Shown here in pieces: positions 35,041-47,300 of a stretch of 64,000 bases of DNA. The translations under genes and the position numbers were made by a program. Origin of the DNA: Toxotes chatareus (taxonomy: Eukaryota; Chordata; Actinopteri; Toxotidae). The stretch is from contig CM028885.1 of NCBI GenBank assembly GCA_016801885.1, positions 1,424,955-1,488,954 of the forward strand. Direction: 5' to 3'. How positions within the stretch are numbered: position 1 is the first letter of the stretch; the number at the start of each line of letters is the position of its first letter. The notes under the pieces were generated by a model. It was not told the DNA's origin, ran no database searches, and saw only the letters and a list, made by a program, of their open reading frames with translations.

Positions 35041-35057
35041 GTCACGTGACCGGAAGT
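35041..35057 (+). promoter_or_regulatory. CLEAR/E-box plus ETS site, probable vps13d promoter core
   Basis: GTCACGTGAC (35041-35050) is the exact palindromic CLEAR/USF-type E-box, and the overlapping ACCGGAAGT (35049-35057) is an ETS (GABP/ELK) consensus. No TATA box is nearby. The sequence that follows is richer in GC and CpG than the surroundings, as expected of a housekeeping promoter. The site is 1.4 kb upstream of the vps13d start codon and about 0.5 kb before the best candidate donor of a leader exon. Confidence 0.6.
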
Positions 35058-35079
35058 ATGCGTTGGAACTTCAACGCTA

Positions 35080-35605
35080 CTAGGAAGTGTGTTTATTTAC
35101 GATGCGGCGACACACAGCTCTCAACTCGTGAGATTCAGCAATCACCCCTTTATTCTGGGAGGATTGACAGTGTTTTCTATGAAAACGAACCCGGTTAGTG
35201 TTGCCTTTGAGTGTGATACCGCTGGCTGCCTTGTTTTTGGCTGTGAGCGCTCAACCTTCGCAGGCTAGTAGTAGCTAAGTGGCTAGCTAACTAGGATCAC
35301 AACCTTGCCCTGTCCGTCACCACAACCACGAGAATTTGTACTGTCTGCTGATGGTGACAGCTTTTCAGTAGGGTCATTGTCGCTGCCACTGTGTCTTCGT
35401 TTAGCTAATGTCTGTTAGGCAATGCCTTCCATTCCTTAGTATGCGGTTCATGTAACGCTAACTGTCCCTGTAGCGTTAGTCCTTCCCTGAGTGGTTCAGA
35501 CAAGACATGACCACCTTCTGACAGTGGCATTAGGCTGGCAGCGACATGGACTTAGCAAAGCTGGGTCGATAAGTCGACGAAGAGCTACAGCTGTCGTCCT
35601 AAGCG
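35080..35605 (+). other. vps13d: Putative non-coding first exon of vps13d
   Basis: The donor CTAAGCG|GTGAGT ends this candidate exon at 35605; the next acceptor, CCTGTCAG, ends at 36341 before the exon with the start codon. The transcription start is a guess from the upstream motif. An alternative donor (CCCG|GTTAGT, near 35192) would give a much shorter leader. If the longer form is used, it contains two tiny upstream frames (35507-35521 and 35546-35572). Confidence 0.45.
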
Positions 35606-36418
35606 GTGAGTCTGTAACACTACTGTTGGTATGTTACATTAAGGCTGAGTTTATGGTAGCTGTGTTCAGGTGGGTTTATGATGCTGCTTTGTTAGCATCT
35701 AACTTTAGTTGAGTGTCTTAAAGTTACTGTCACTCTGCCAACGTCGGATAAGTGAAGGCAGCCATAAGTAATCTATCGCCTGTGATTAGGCACTGTCACT
35801 CCTTTATCTATTTCTGTAACTTCAGTGTATTAGCTGTCACTGAAGACACGACGTCGGACAACTTCAGTCTGGTGACTGTCGCCAAATTGTTGCTAATTAA
35901 ATTAGCTGTCTAAGTCAAGGAGACCAATCTAGAGAGGATGATCCTTGAATGTTCAGTTTTCGTTGAAATACTCTCACACATACTTCATTAAAAACTCTGG
36001 AAAACAGCGTCTTTGTGTACTTTGTAGGCCTAGAGTAGAATCGTCTTTGGAGCCCTCAGTCAGTATTAGGAAATTAAATATTCCCAGCTCCAGTGTCACC
36101 AGTAAGCAGTAACATTCTGTGTAAACTTAATGTTTTATTATTATTTCCATTATGCCGAATTTATTCACAGACTAACAACTCTTGAAGTCTTTAATCACAT
36201 TGAAGCATGTACTTACCTGTGACTATGAACAGTGCAACTTTTTAAAAATCTCCGATTCTAGAATGGAGTTTGGTATATGATATATTTAATATATTTAGTT
36301 AGATGACATATTTATTAGACATTGTACACCTTCCCTGTCAGGGCTACAACCAAGAGGGTCATCTTCACAATTTCCTCCCACACCTTGGAGTAGCTCTCAT
36401 CATCCCTGAGCTATCAGG

Positions 36419-38391
36419 ATGTTGGAGGGCCTTGTTGCCTGGGTGCTAAACACATACCTGGGCAAATACGTCACCAACCTAAACACAGATCAGCTGTCCA
36501 TTGCCCTTCTGAAAGGTAATTGCTCATTACTTTTCCGGTCACTTAAACCTATCTAATTATTTTCACAAAGTATGCTGTAGTGTTCTTGATGACTGAAAGT
36601 GTATTCCCTCCTTTCTCCTCCTCTGTATGAAAATCAGTGGCTTAAGTAATCCTTTAAAGTGATCATGATTTCGGTTTTTATTGTTGTGTTGATGGGAATT
36701 ACGTATTAATACGTATGAATAAAATATATTAAGTCTTAGTGGGAAATTCAGTAAATTTTAAAGAGATGTTTAAAACTAGTGGTGTGTTCCTTTACATTGG
36801 ACAACAATTGAGACACAACTTTTTGTGTTTTTATCGGTTTAATTGAGATCATCAGCAGCCACAGCATGCCAAAGACAGCGTTTGTCTGTTTCCTGTCGTT
36901 CCTCAGGTGCAGTGGAGCTGGAGAACCTCCCTCTGAGGAAAGATGCCCTCCGAGAGTTTGATTTGCCATTTGAAGTCAAAGCAGGTGATACACACCAACT
37001 GACTGACTGACCGACCATCCAAAGTTTAAGCATAACTGACAAAAACTATTACCAAAATGATCTCTCCTTTTTGATTGGTTCATGTGTTTCCAAAAATGTT
37101 TGATGAATAAAGCAAGGTTCTGTGTGTTGGAGTAGAGCTGTGCAACAATTGATGGACCAAATCTTGGGTTTTGGTAACTGCTAAACAAAAAGTCAACATT
37201 CAAATTACATTGTTAGAGGAAAATCCAAATGACAAAACCTACAGATGGGTAACAAATGAAAGGAATGTTAGAGAGATATTGTTCCACCACACTATGGTGT
37301 CTACACTGTTTTTCAGAAGACAGGATGGAAAGAAAATCTCAGCTCAGTTTCCCCCTTTAGACATTCTTTTGTAGCTGCAATGAAAAAGTAAGAGTCTGGA
37401 TCAGGATTTTCCTGTCTGGTGATGTGCTCCCATGTACTGGTGGAGGAGCAGCATTTTTCATCATGCATTCGTGCAGTAAATGCAGGAATGCATGATGAAA
37501 TGAGTCTGAGTGAGGAGAGGCACTTCTGAAGAGAAGGTCTGCAGAAGAGAAACATCAGTACCAGAGACAGAGAAGGACCTTTGGACTTGGAGGCCAGTGG
37601 AGGGAAGAAACCCTAACTTGTCAGAGTGTCCAGCGCTGGTCTGTAACTTTTGTAGGTCCTTATGTTGTGGTTCCAGATTGGACTCCTCCAGTCTTTGGCT
37701 TGTTTATACATGTATGTTCTCAAGCCATTTTCACACATGAATTCTAGACAGTGTTCGGAGAATCGAATTTTCTGGAGTTGGCCATTCATACATGTGGCGC
37801 ACAACCAGAGACTGTCCGTGTGAGACACGTTGACAGCTACAGGAAGTTTGGTTTAGACGATGGGTGGCACCCGGGCAGAGCGTGCAGGAAGCAGGATAGA
37901 AACGTCATGAACACACCCACTCGCTTGCTTGAGTTTTGTGGAATATCAGTGGAACCTGAAATGGTCTCTGCTGTTGTAGTCCATCCACCTCAAGGTTGGA
38001 CATGTTCATTGTGAGATGCTTTTCTGCTCAGCACAGTTGTACAGAGTGGTTATTTGAGTTACCGTAGCCTTTCTGTCAGCTCCATCTGACCTCTGACCTC
38101 TCTCATCAACAAGGTTTCCCTCCACAGAACTGCTGCTTCACTGTCTGAGACCACTTTCCCATGTTTATGCATTTGCATCCATCCTGCTGTCTTTCACCAG
38201 GCTTCATTGGAAAGATTACTCTTCAGATCCCTTTCTACCGGCCTCACAGTGACCCATGGGTCATCTCCATGTCCCAGCTCAACCTGATCATCGGCCCCGC
38301 CCAGCTGCAGGAGTATGATGGAGAGAAGGAGCAAGAGGAGGAGAGAGAGCGCAAAAAACGTCTCCTCAAGGCTCTCGAAGACAGATTCAAA
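36419..38391 (+). CDS. vps13d: VPS13D N-terminal chorein domain exons (coding 1-3)
   Basis: The start ATG (36419, A at -3) opens MLEGLVAWVLNTYLGKYV, the conserved chorein N-terminus that forms the mouth of the lipid channel. AVELENLPLRKDAL and GFIGKITLQIPFYRPHSDPW follow. Exon 3 ends with a charged stretch EREKKRLLKALEDRF-like (residues about 100-122). Intron 2 (36985-38200) holds a 15-bp-arm hairpin at 37456-37500 and no other recognisable feature. Confidence 0.96.
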
Positions 38392-41300
38392 GTAGGTGGA
38401 TCGACGCTTCAGATAAGACAGAGTGCTTCTCATTTGCCCCACTAAGTTAAACATCCAAAAAATAACAAAAATCGTTTTTTCATCCATCTAGATTTCTAGT
38501 GTCTAAAGAACATTGCAGGTTCACAGGGACGCTACAGTCACCACAGACTTGTAGACATGTGCGGCATGTTGTTCGTCACTTCTTCTTCCAGTGTATGAGG
38601 TTATGTCAGTGAACTCTTATTCTCTGGTCTTTTGTCTTAGCGATTTTGAATGTGAGACAAAGAGAACAGTAACAGAAAGAATTTATATGTCATATAAAAT
38701 AAGAACATAAAAAAACAGAATTCCCAGTTCCCCAGGAAAACAGATGGCCTTATCTCAATCAAATAATGGAACTGAGCTATGTGGCTTGGCTTTCTTTTCC
38801 TGATGCATGTTCATTGCCTCCTCCGCTTAGTGTACTGCGTCTAACTTATGTGCTGCTCCTCTAAGCACTTCTGTCTTTGACGTTCTTTGTTGTTGTTGAC
38901 AGTGTTTGTGTGTATGTGTATGCATATGATGGTATGTGTCTGGTTCCTCCAGAGTGAGTGTGAACAGAGAGGAGAGTCTTACTGGTACTCTGTCACTGCC
39001 TCAGTGGTCACCAGGATTGTGGAAAACATTGAGGTAAGTTATCCATCGTTAGATGCTTTGTTTGGGACAAAAACATCAACAGCACATGTATGACAACACA
39101 TATGTCAGTTTAAACTCCCCAGTGAAGTTTATAAAGTGAGTTAGTAAACTGTCCGCCCTGAGAAGGTAAAGTTTATTGCAGGACTGTTGCATTACAAAAA
39201 TATGAGAGTCAGCAATGTCCCTGACAGACCTCAGTAGTTTAAAGGATAGTTTCACAATTTTTGTTAAAGCAATAGGCTGGTGCTCATAAGAACTTTAAAG
39301 CAGGTTTTTCTTGCTGTAAATAATACATTACAATTATACACAACATAGACAAGATTTTAAGCCATACCCTAACTCCAGGCACTTATTATTGTTTGAACCT
39401 GAGTTACAGGTTGAACTTTTTTTTTCTGGCTTCTGTGTGCAGCTGAAGATCCAAGATGTGCATCTTAGATTTGAGGATGACTTCTCCGACCCAGACAAAC
39501 CCTTTTCCTTTGGGGTTTGCATCAACAGCGTTTCTGCTCAGAACCCCTCCAAAGAGTCGGTATGTGTCCACTCAAAGTGATTTTAAAGTAATGCGTATAG
39601 TAGGTCAGTAATACGGAAACACATTACATTCACCAATGATGACATAGAATCTCATATTTACAAGAACTGTATGCCAGAATCATGAGATCTTTATACTGTA
39701 AATGTCTGCCTCCATTCAGGACTACAATGGGAAATGAACTGCATTTATATAGTGCTTTTCCACATAGGGGACTATTTGGGGGGAAACTTCAACATGCGGA
39801 CTGGTGGAAGGAATTTTCTTTGTATTTGCAGGTCCAGAAGCTCGTCCGACAAAAGCAGCTTGAGATCGAAGACTTCTGCGTCTACTGGGACACAGAGTGT
39901 GAAATGCTCGGGAAGCTGCCTGCAAACCAGATCCAGGTCAGACACATGGGGGGTGCAGGCAGCAGTTAGGAGCCAACACCTTGGACACAGAGTGTTAGAG
40001 CTTGGTTCTGAACAACGGCCATTTCTCTTCTGTTTTAGACAAAGTTTATCCTAAACTATAGATAGTCAGTCTGATCTGTACGAACGCCGGAACAGAGGCA
40101 TGCTGCTTATGGCGCACTACACAGCATCCAGTGTTGAATGACAGGGATTTGTTGTCTGTGCTCATTGTACTTCCATGTGCATCAGAGAGCTTGATGACCA
40201 CATAACTGAAGGAAATGAATTTGGCGATAAGACTTCAATTTGAACATTATGAACAAGTCAAAATGTCAGTTCAGGTCCATTTTATGATGAACATTTTTAA
40301 TACCTAACTCTACCTTATGATCTGAATAATATCGTGAAACATGACGCACAAAGCTGCTTGATGCAGCACTTATTCTGCGAGACCCTGTGGAGCCTGCTGA
40401 TTAGAAATGAGTGATGTACTGTGATAGTGCAGAACCAAATCAGGTGTGAATGCATCATCTGGGGTAGAGATAAAGTTCAGTATGACTTCTCTGGTCGGTT
40501 TTGTAACCATACAGGATGCGATGACCCAGTGTATGCAGAGCCGTGAGCATCAGTACATCTTTGAACCGGTATGTGCCTCCGTGCTGCTCAGAAGAAACGC
40601 CTCCAAGGAGCCTCTGAGGTCCCGGAACACCCCACGGATTGAAGGCCAGGTTCAGCTGGAGCCCATGTCCTTACGCCTGTCACAGGTCTGTATAAACACA
40701 GAAGGCCCTGCTTTTTTGTCACTTTTTATTTGTAATAGTGTAATAGTGCGAATGTCTGCTTATTAGCTTACGTAACAGGAGCATACAGACAGAGCAGTGA
40801 CTGTTTGCGCATGTGTTTGTGTTTGTTGTCCCCTTAGGTGCAGTACCAGCAGATCATGGCGTTCCTTAAAGAGCTAGACCGTCGGGAGAGAGAGATGCTT
40901 TACAGGAAGTGGAGACCCAAAGTGCCCATTTCTGGGAAGTAAGTTCACCATACTTAAACACTAAAGGTCTTTTTATCGTTGGAGCAAACAAGCAAACAAT
41001 CTTAATGACTTTTACCTCAGTCTCTCTGAAGGATGATACAAGCATAAAGGTCTGAGGTGGACAGCTTTAAGAAGTCCAGGGGACTGGATTTCTGCCTGTA
41101 TCCTAAAAACCTGCTCACTCCAGTTTGATGTCCACTCTGTTAGCTGGACTCTTGTCCAGCATAGAAAAGTGATTACAGGCCTATAGCACACGGATTTGAG
41201 TCTTTACTGAAAATGGACGTAAACCCAGAGTTTAGACCCTTTGCAGTTTGCTCATAGACATGGAGGGAGCACAGATAATGCAGCCAACACTTAAACACTT

Positions 41301-44300
41301 AGAGCTCACTTATTTTTCACTGATCTTTAGTTCAGCTTTTAATACCCTTTAGCCTCGTTTGTTAATGGAAACAAATGAAAGTTCTTTTATTCAACGGACA
41401 GAGTCCAGCATGTTAAGGTCAACAAGGCAACATGTGACTCTGTAAGCACAGGGGCCTCCCAAGGGTGTCTGGTCCACTGGTTACAGAACTGCTGTCTCAC
41501 CCTCAGCATGTGGATTTAGGTATTTCTTGTATAGTTTTGTATGTATTACGTATGTGCAGTGATGTTGTTGGCAAGTGTGTCATGTGATGCAATAGCTTGG
41601 AGCCCAAGACAAGCTTCCCTGCAGGACAATAAAGTATACCCTACCTTACCTTACCATACCCCTCCTTTGAATCTCAGCCTGTAACGTTGTTTTTTCCTTA
41701 CAGCTGCCGGCAGTGGTGGATGTTTGCCATCCAGGCCAACCTGAGCGAGATCAGGGAGCTGCGGCGGCGCAGCAGCTGGGACTTTGCCCTGCAGCGAGCA
41801 AGAGACGCCCAGACCTACACCAGTCTCTACTTCAGAAGGCTCAAAGCAGTCCCACTGAGTCCTCAGGAAGAGGTACAGCACTGGAGCACACACACGATGT
41901 ATCAATAAACATTTAAGTGAATGTGTGGTTCATATCCTTAAATATAATCCAAATACTAAACAAAGTCTAAACACTAACAACTAAATGTTATATTGTCCCT
42001 TGTATTCCCTGCTGTACTTCATGCATTGCGGTGATGTGCTTTCAGACAGACTTAGAAACACATATTACTGAACTGATGCTTGTCACGTAGGGCGAGCTGG
42101 AGCGAGTGGAAGAGGAGCAGACGTTAGAGGAGCTGCAGGGTCTCCGAGAAGTTGTCCACGACTGGTTTCGAAAGCAGGAAGAGATCGCAGAGGTAAGCTG
42201 AGATGACTCCCACAGGTGTTCAGTAGTGTATGAAACTGAAATTCCAGTACATCAGTGGACTTTGTGGGAAGAGAAATGCCTAAGGTTTCGGTCTAAGGTT
42301 AAGGTACACAAAACTACGCTTTGCTTTATTCTGTCTGTGAACACACAAAAGACACGAAGAGGAATTAAATCATCAAACTTTCACTGACGTCCTAAACGCT
42401 TCTTTGTCATAATTTCATCATGTGTTCTCCGTTCTGTCTCATCCTCCAGAATGTGCGAGAGCCCAGCAGCGACCCTCAGCCCTGTTCACCCCCCACCTCC
42501 ATCCCTAAGAGTGGCAGCTCAGGGATGATCCAGTACCTGCAGTCTTGGTTCCCGGGCTGGGGAGGCTGGTATGGAGATTCTCAGGACCCAGACAGACCTG
42601 AAGAGCTCCTGCCAAGTCCATCCTCCTGGGATATTCTAGGTGAGAGACTCACTCCTTTCTGGTGCCAGAGGAGACCTGACAACACAATTGATTTTATCTG
42701 AATTACATATTCTGTTACACTAGATCATTTCTTGACATTGGTGTAATAAATCTAGAGTCCTGTATGATGAATTAGATGTTTGTATTATGTGATACTCTGT
42801 AGTGTTAGTTGTTAATCATGTTCCTGGACTGACTGCTGACCCTGATGATTTACTTCTCCAGCTGAGACGGAAGACTTGTTCGACCCGTTGGAGGACTCTC
42901 ACACACTGAATACCTTCACCAGGCGAGACCACCTGTTTGCCCGGCTGGAGTTCTTACTGGAGAAGGGCGGAGTCACGCTCTGCCACCAGGACAGGAGGGG
43001 GGACACACTGCACGAGAGTGGGGTCATCCAGTTGGAATTCTCGGGTACGCAGAGGCAAGGTTATAAAAAAACAAAAACCTGTGAACACAGCAGCCTCTTC
43101 ACTTTAGGCCTGGGTTGTTTCTAATGCAACATGGCTCGACATGGTGAGGAGCTGCCTGAGCCATAAGAAACCAGACTGAGTGACTTCATGAAGGTGAATG
43201 TAAGCTGTAACACAGCTGTGGCCAAGGTTAAAATGATAAATGACACAAGATACAGTTTGCTATTTACACATTTACACCCTGGTTAGTTTCACTAAAATAC
43301 AAAGTAAATACAAATCCTGTTCCTTTAATACAATTTTAGTTTCAGCCAAAACCCAAGAAGACTGAAGCCAGTTCATCTGATAAACTAAGATCTTTGACTC
43401 ATTATGTGTGTGTAGATCATTGTCATGTTGAAATGTTGACTGAGAGTCTTCTTTTCATCAGTCAGTCTGTGGGTAAACAACTAACAAACATGCTGGACTC
43501 CATCTGATCCAAACACATTTATTTTGGTTTCATCTGACCAGGGAATCTGCTGCCAACATTCATCAGGCCTCTTGTCATGTTCTTTGGCAAAGTGTCATCT
43601 TGCAGTTTTGTTCTTTTATAACCTTGTTCATACAGTTAGACTTAGTTGGAAATCACAAATAGAATGTGATTGCATCGATATGTTTTTAGTTATACATAAA
43701 ATCAAAGACCCTACACTTCAACTTAAAAATAATACAGTAACTGTAAGATGACACAGTTTTGAATCATTTGACATTTTAGCAACAGTGATTTGATTTACTG
43801 TGACCACCTTTCCACAGGCGTGAAGGTGATCGTGGAGTCCCTCCCTCGCTCAGAGTCCTCTCTGCTCTCGGTTAAGCTGGGTGGTTTGTTCCTGAGAGAC
43901 CTGACCACTCAGGGCACCATCTTCCCTGTCCTCGTGTCTCCCAAAATGGTAAGCAGTGATGGACAGAGGGTGGCAGTGAGTTTATAATGTGAAGAAAAGT
44001 TTGGAAAAGTCAATTGCATCAAGCACATGATATTATTTTATGCTGTATGTTGTATCATGCAGTGTTTGTAATATCTGTCACTTGTAGGACAAAGTTGTTG
44101 TTACCATCAATCAGCCATCTGGCCAGTCCAGCAATACCTCTGGTAAGATTCTTGTTTTCATGTTTTTAAGAATTTAAAAATATTTTTTAGGTTTAAACTA
44201 TATTGAATAATACTTTCAGTCATGTAGTCAGACTACCTTGTTCCAAGCTGTCAGACATGTACTAATCTGATCTTATGTGGACCATTGTGTATCTGAGTAT

Positions 44301-47300
44301 AAATAAACTTTCAAAAGCTGCCCTGCCAGTGGCATTTCTAACTTTATTCATGCCTGTATGGTTCCTGATTTTTCTTGTCTGTAAATATTTTTTCATTTAA
44401 AAAAAATATTTTTCACGCTCTTTCATCACCCTTATCTGTTCCCATTACTATAACATTTTTTCAGTAATTTTTAGAAACCAAAAGGTTACAAGATTTGTAA
44501 TTTGGTTTTGAGCTTGCTGTTCTGATGTCTTGTTACTTTGTGTGCAATGACACAGCACAAAGAGGCTGACAATGTGACTGATATGTGGATTGAATTATGC
44601 TCTGATGATTCAAATCATCGACATGTACGGGGCAGTCCCTGTCAGTATGTTCAGTCCATCCAACATTTTCACATTGTATGGTGTAATGACAATGGTCTTG
44701 TTTACTAGGTACCAGTTCAGCATCTCTTCACATACCATACTCCCACCAGCATCTACCAAAAATTCAGTCTATTAATAGATTCTGTGTTGGGTTTTTGTGT
44801 CATCAGGATCAGGATGCAGTGCAGAGTGTTCATCATCACCAGTGTTTGAGATGATTTATGAGCGTAACCCTGCAAGGTGTAAGTTTGAGAGGAGACTGGA
44901 AGTGAACACTAGTCCGTTGAACATCATCTACAACCCACAAGCAATCAAAAAAGTTACTGAGTTCTTCTATAAAGGAAGAGTCCACACCTCAGGTAAGCCC
45001 TGCAACTTCCTTGAAATTGCTGTGTACGTGTGAGTGTGTGTGCGTGTGTGTATATGTAAATGTGTATATGTGTGTAATTTGTGTAATGTATCAGTGCTGT
45101 TTTTAAAAATAACAAAATAAGTACCAACATAAATTCACACTAAGCAAACTGATCAAGCAAGCCACAAAATGACTATCCTTGAATTCAGACTATTGTATTT
45201 CATATTTCTTTGATCCACAGGTTTTGGTTATCAGTCAGAGCTTGAGGTGAGAGTGGCAGAAGCTGCCAGGAGGCAGTACAACAAGCTGAAGATGCAGACC
45301 AAGGCAGAGATCCGGCAAACCATTGATCAGCTGCTCGTGGGAGAGTTTATTGTAAGGGAGATTTCCTGGATGGTGACGTGAAATGATTGTCAGTTGAATA
45401 ATTTCTAATTAGAACTGATGTATTTGCTTTGTAGGAAAACAGTAAGCGTTGGACCATGAAATTAGACATCTGCGCACCCCAGGTGATTTTTCCTGATGAC
45501 TTCCAGTCAGGGGACCCGATGCTAGTTGTTGTTGATTTAGGCAGGATTCTCCTCACAAACTTTCAAGGTAAACCAATCAGCCATTTTTACCCCCCAAAAA
45601 AAGGTCATCATTCCTTTGCCTAATAAGGTTTCCAACCCAGCTCACACCTATTGTTATTCATTTTCTTTCAAGATGACAATAAGGCCAGTTCAAATGCTGC
45701 TCAGCCTGAAAAGGAAGACATGAGTGATGATGAGTACCAGACACCCCTTGCCACCCCGCCAGAGTCTCCACCACCTGAACTAGACATGCCTTTGAAAGCA
45801 CAACTCAAAAGCCCTGAACTTCCCAGCCTCAGATCCCCTGAATGTACTCAGGCCTACAGCAGAAAGCTTTACGAAAAATACTCTTTGTCCTTCAAGGACC
45901 TTCAGATAATGGTTGGTCGCTATAAGGACAACTGGAAACATCTTCAAGAGAGTGAGGTGGGCCCCACTCATGTGGTGGAGAAGTTTAACGTGCTGCTGCA
46001 GCTTGAGCAGAGGTTGCGTTATACATCAGACCCCCAGCTCCCTGGGGCTGTGCTGTCAGGAACCCTACCAGACCTCAAAGTCCATATCAACCTTGAGAAG
46101 ATGACGGCCCTCAGGAATTGTCTGGCTAGACTAAGCAGTCCAGCTGTAAATGAAGGGGACAAAAGTCAAGAGAGAGGCCCCAATATAAGGTCTCCTGACC
46201 CTCTTACCCTCCGCCATGACAAGATCTTTCAGAGGGAGGACAGCTCCTGGAAACTGCAGGGTTCAGCCAAGAACCTGACTCAGAGTGTGATGACTTTAGA
46301 GCAGCACACACGGGAAGTCCTGGTGGAGTCCCGTCTACTGTTGGCTGAATTCAACATTAACTACATGCAGCTTGGTGTAGAGAGTGATGGCCGCTACATA
46401 TCTGTTCTCAAGGTGTTTGGCACAAATGCTCATTTTGTCAAGCGGCCTTATGATGCAGAAGTCTCTCTGACTGTCCATGGTCTTCTGCTGGTGGACACCC
46501 TACAGACCTATGGCTCAGACTTCGACCTCCTTGTGGCTTCTCATAAGCATCTCAGTTTTGACATACCCACGGGCAGCCTCCGAGAGAGCCAACCTTCTTC
46601 ACCTGTATCGTCTCCTGATGGCAGGTCTCCCAAACATCAGGGCCACAATACTGAGTCATCCTCCGGTATGCCCATGGATAGAATCTCCCCATTCAGTTCC
46701 ATTTTCAAGGACCAGGAGGCCCTAATTAAGCTTGAATACCAATTTGTGAGCTCAGAATGCCCTTCTATGAACCTGGACAGCTCTCTTCAGGTGACAAGCA
46801 TGCAGGTCAACAATCTGGACATCATTCTCAACCCTGAGACCATGGTGGAGCTGCTCAAGTTCCTCCAGAAGTCCTTCCCCAAAGAAGAAAGCAGCTGGAT
46901 GTCATCGGGGCAACAACATACAACACAGCCTAACAGTGAGGAAGAGGAAGGGACCACATATGACCAGAACAAAGAGCTGACTGTAGAGATCCACCGCCTT
47001 AACCTGCTTCTCCTTCGAACTGTGTCCACTGGCACTGTCCTGGTTGCTGAGAAGAAAGGGTTGAAGATTGCCACTGCCAGCATCACTGGCACCAAGGTCA
47101 ATGTGTCCATGGGCAGTCGGTTGGACATCAATGGTTCACTTGGGTCCATGCAGTTGGTGGACCTGACCCAGGAAGGAGCCCGAAGCCAGTTTGTGGTCAG
47201 CATTGGCAACGCTGAGGACAGCTCCTCAACTCTTGATGATCTAACGTTCCTTGCTGACTCAGGAAGTTCTCCCTCAGAAGCTTTAAATTTTCGCCTTATG

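Noticed and set aside
37171..38014. Open frames in vps13d intron 2 as an extra exon or nested gene
   Set aside because: No homology that I recognise, and the flanking exons join in phase without them.
46787..47209. 140-codon minus-strand frame
   Set aside because: It is a shadow of the 2.3-kb vps13d exon, whose plus-strand translation is clearly conserved.
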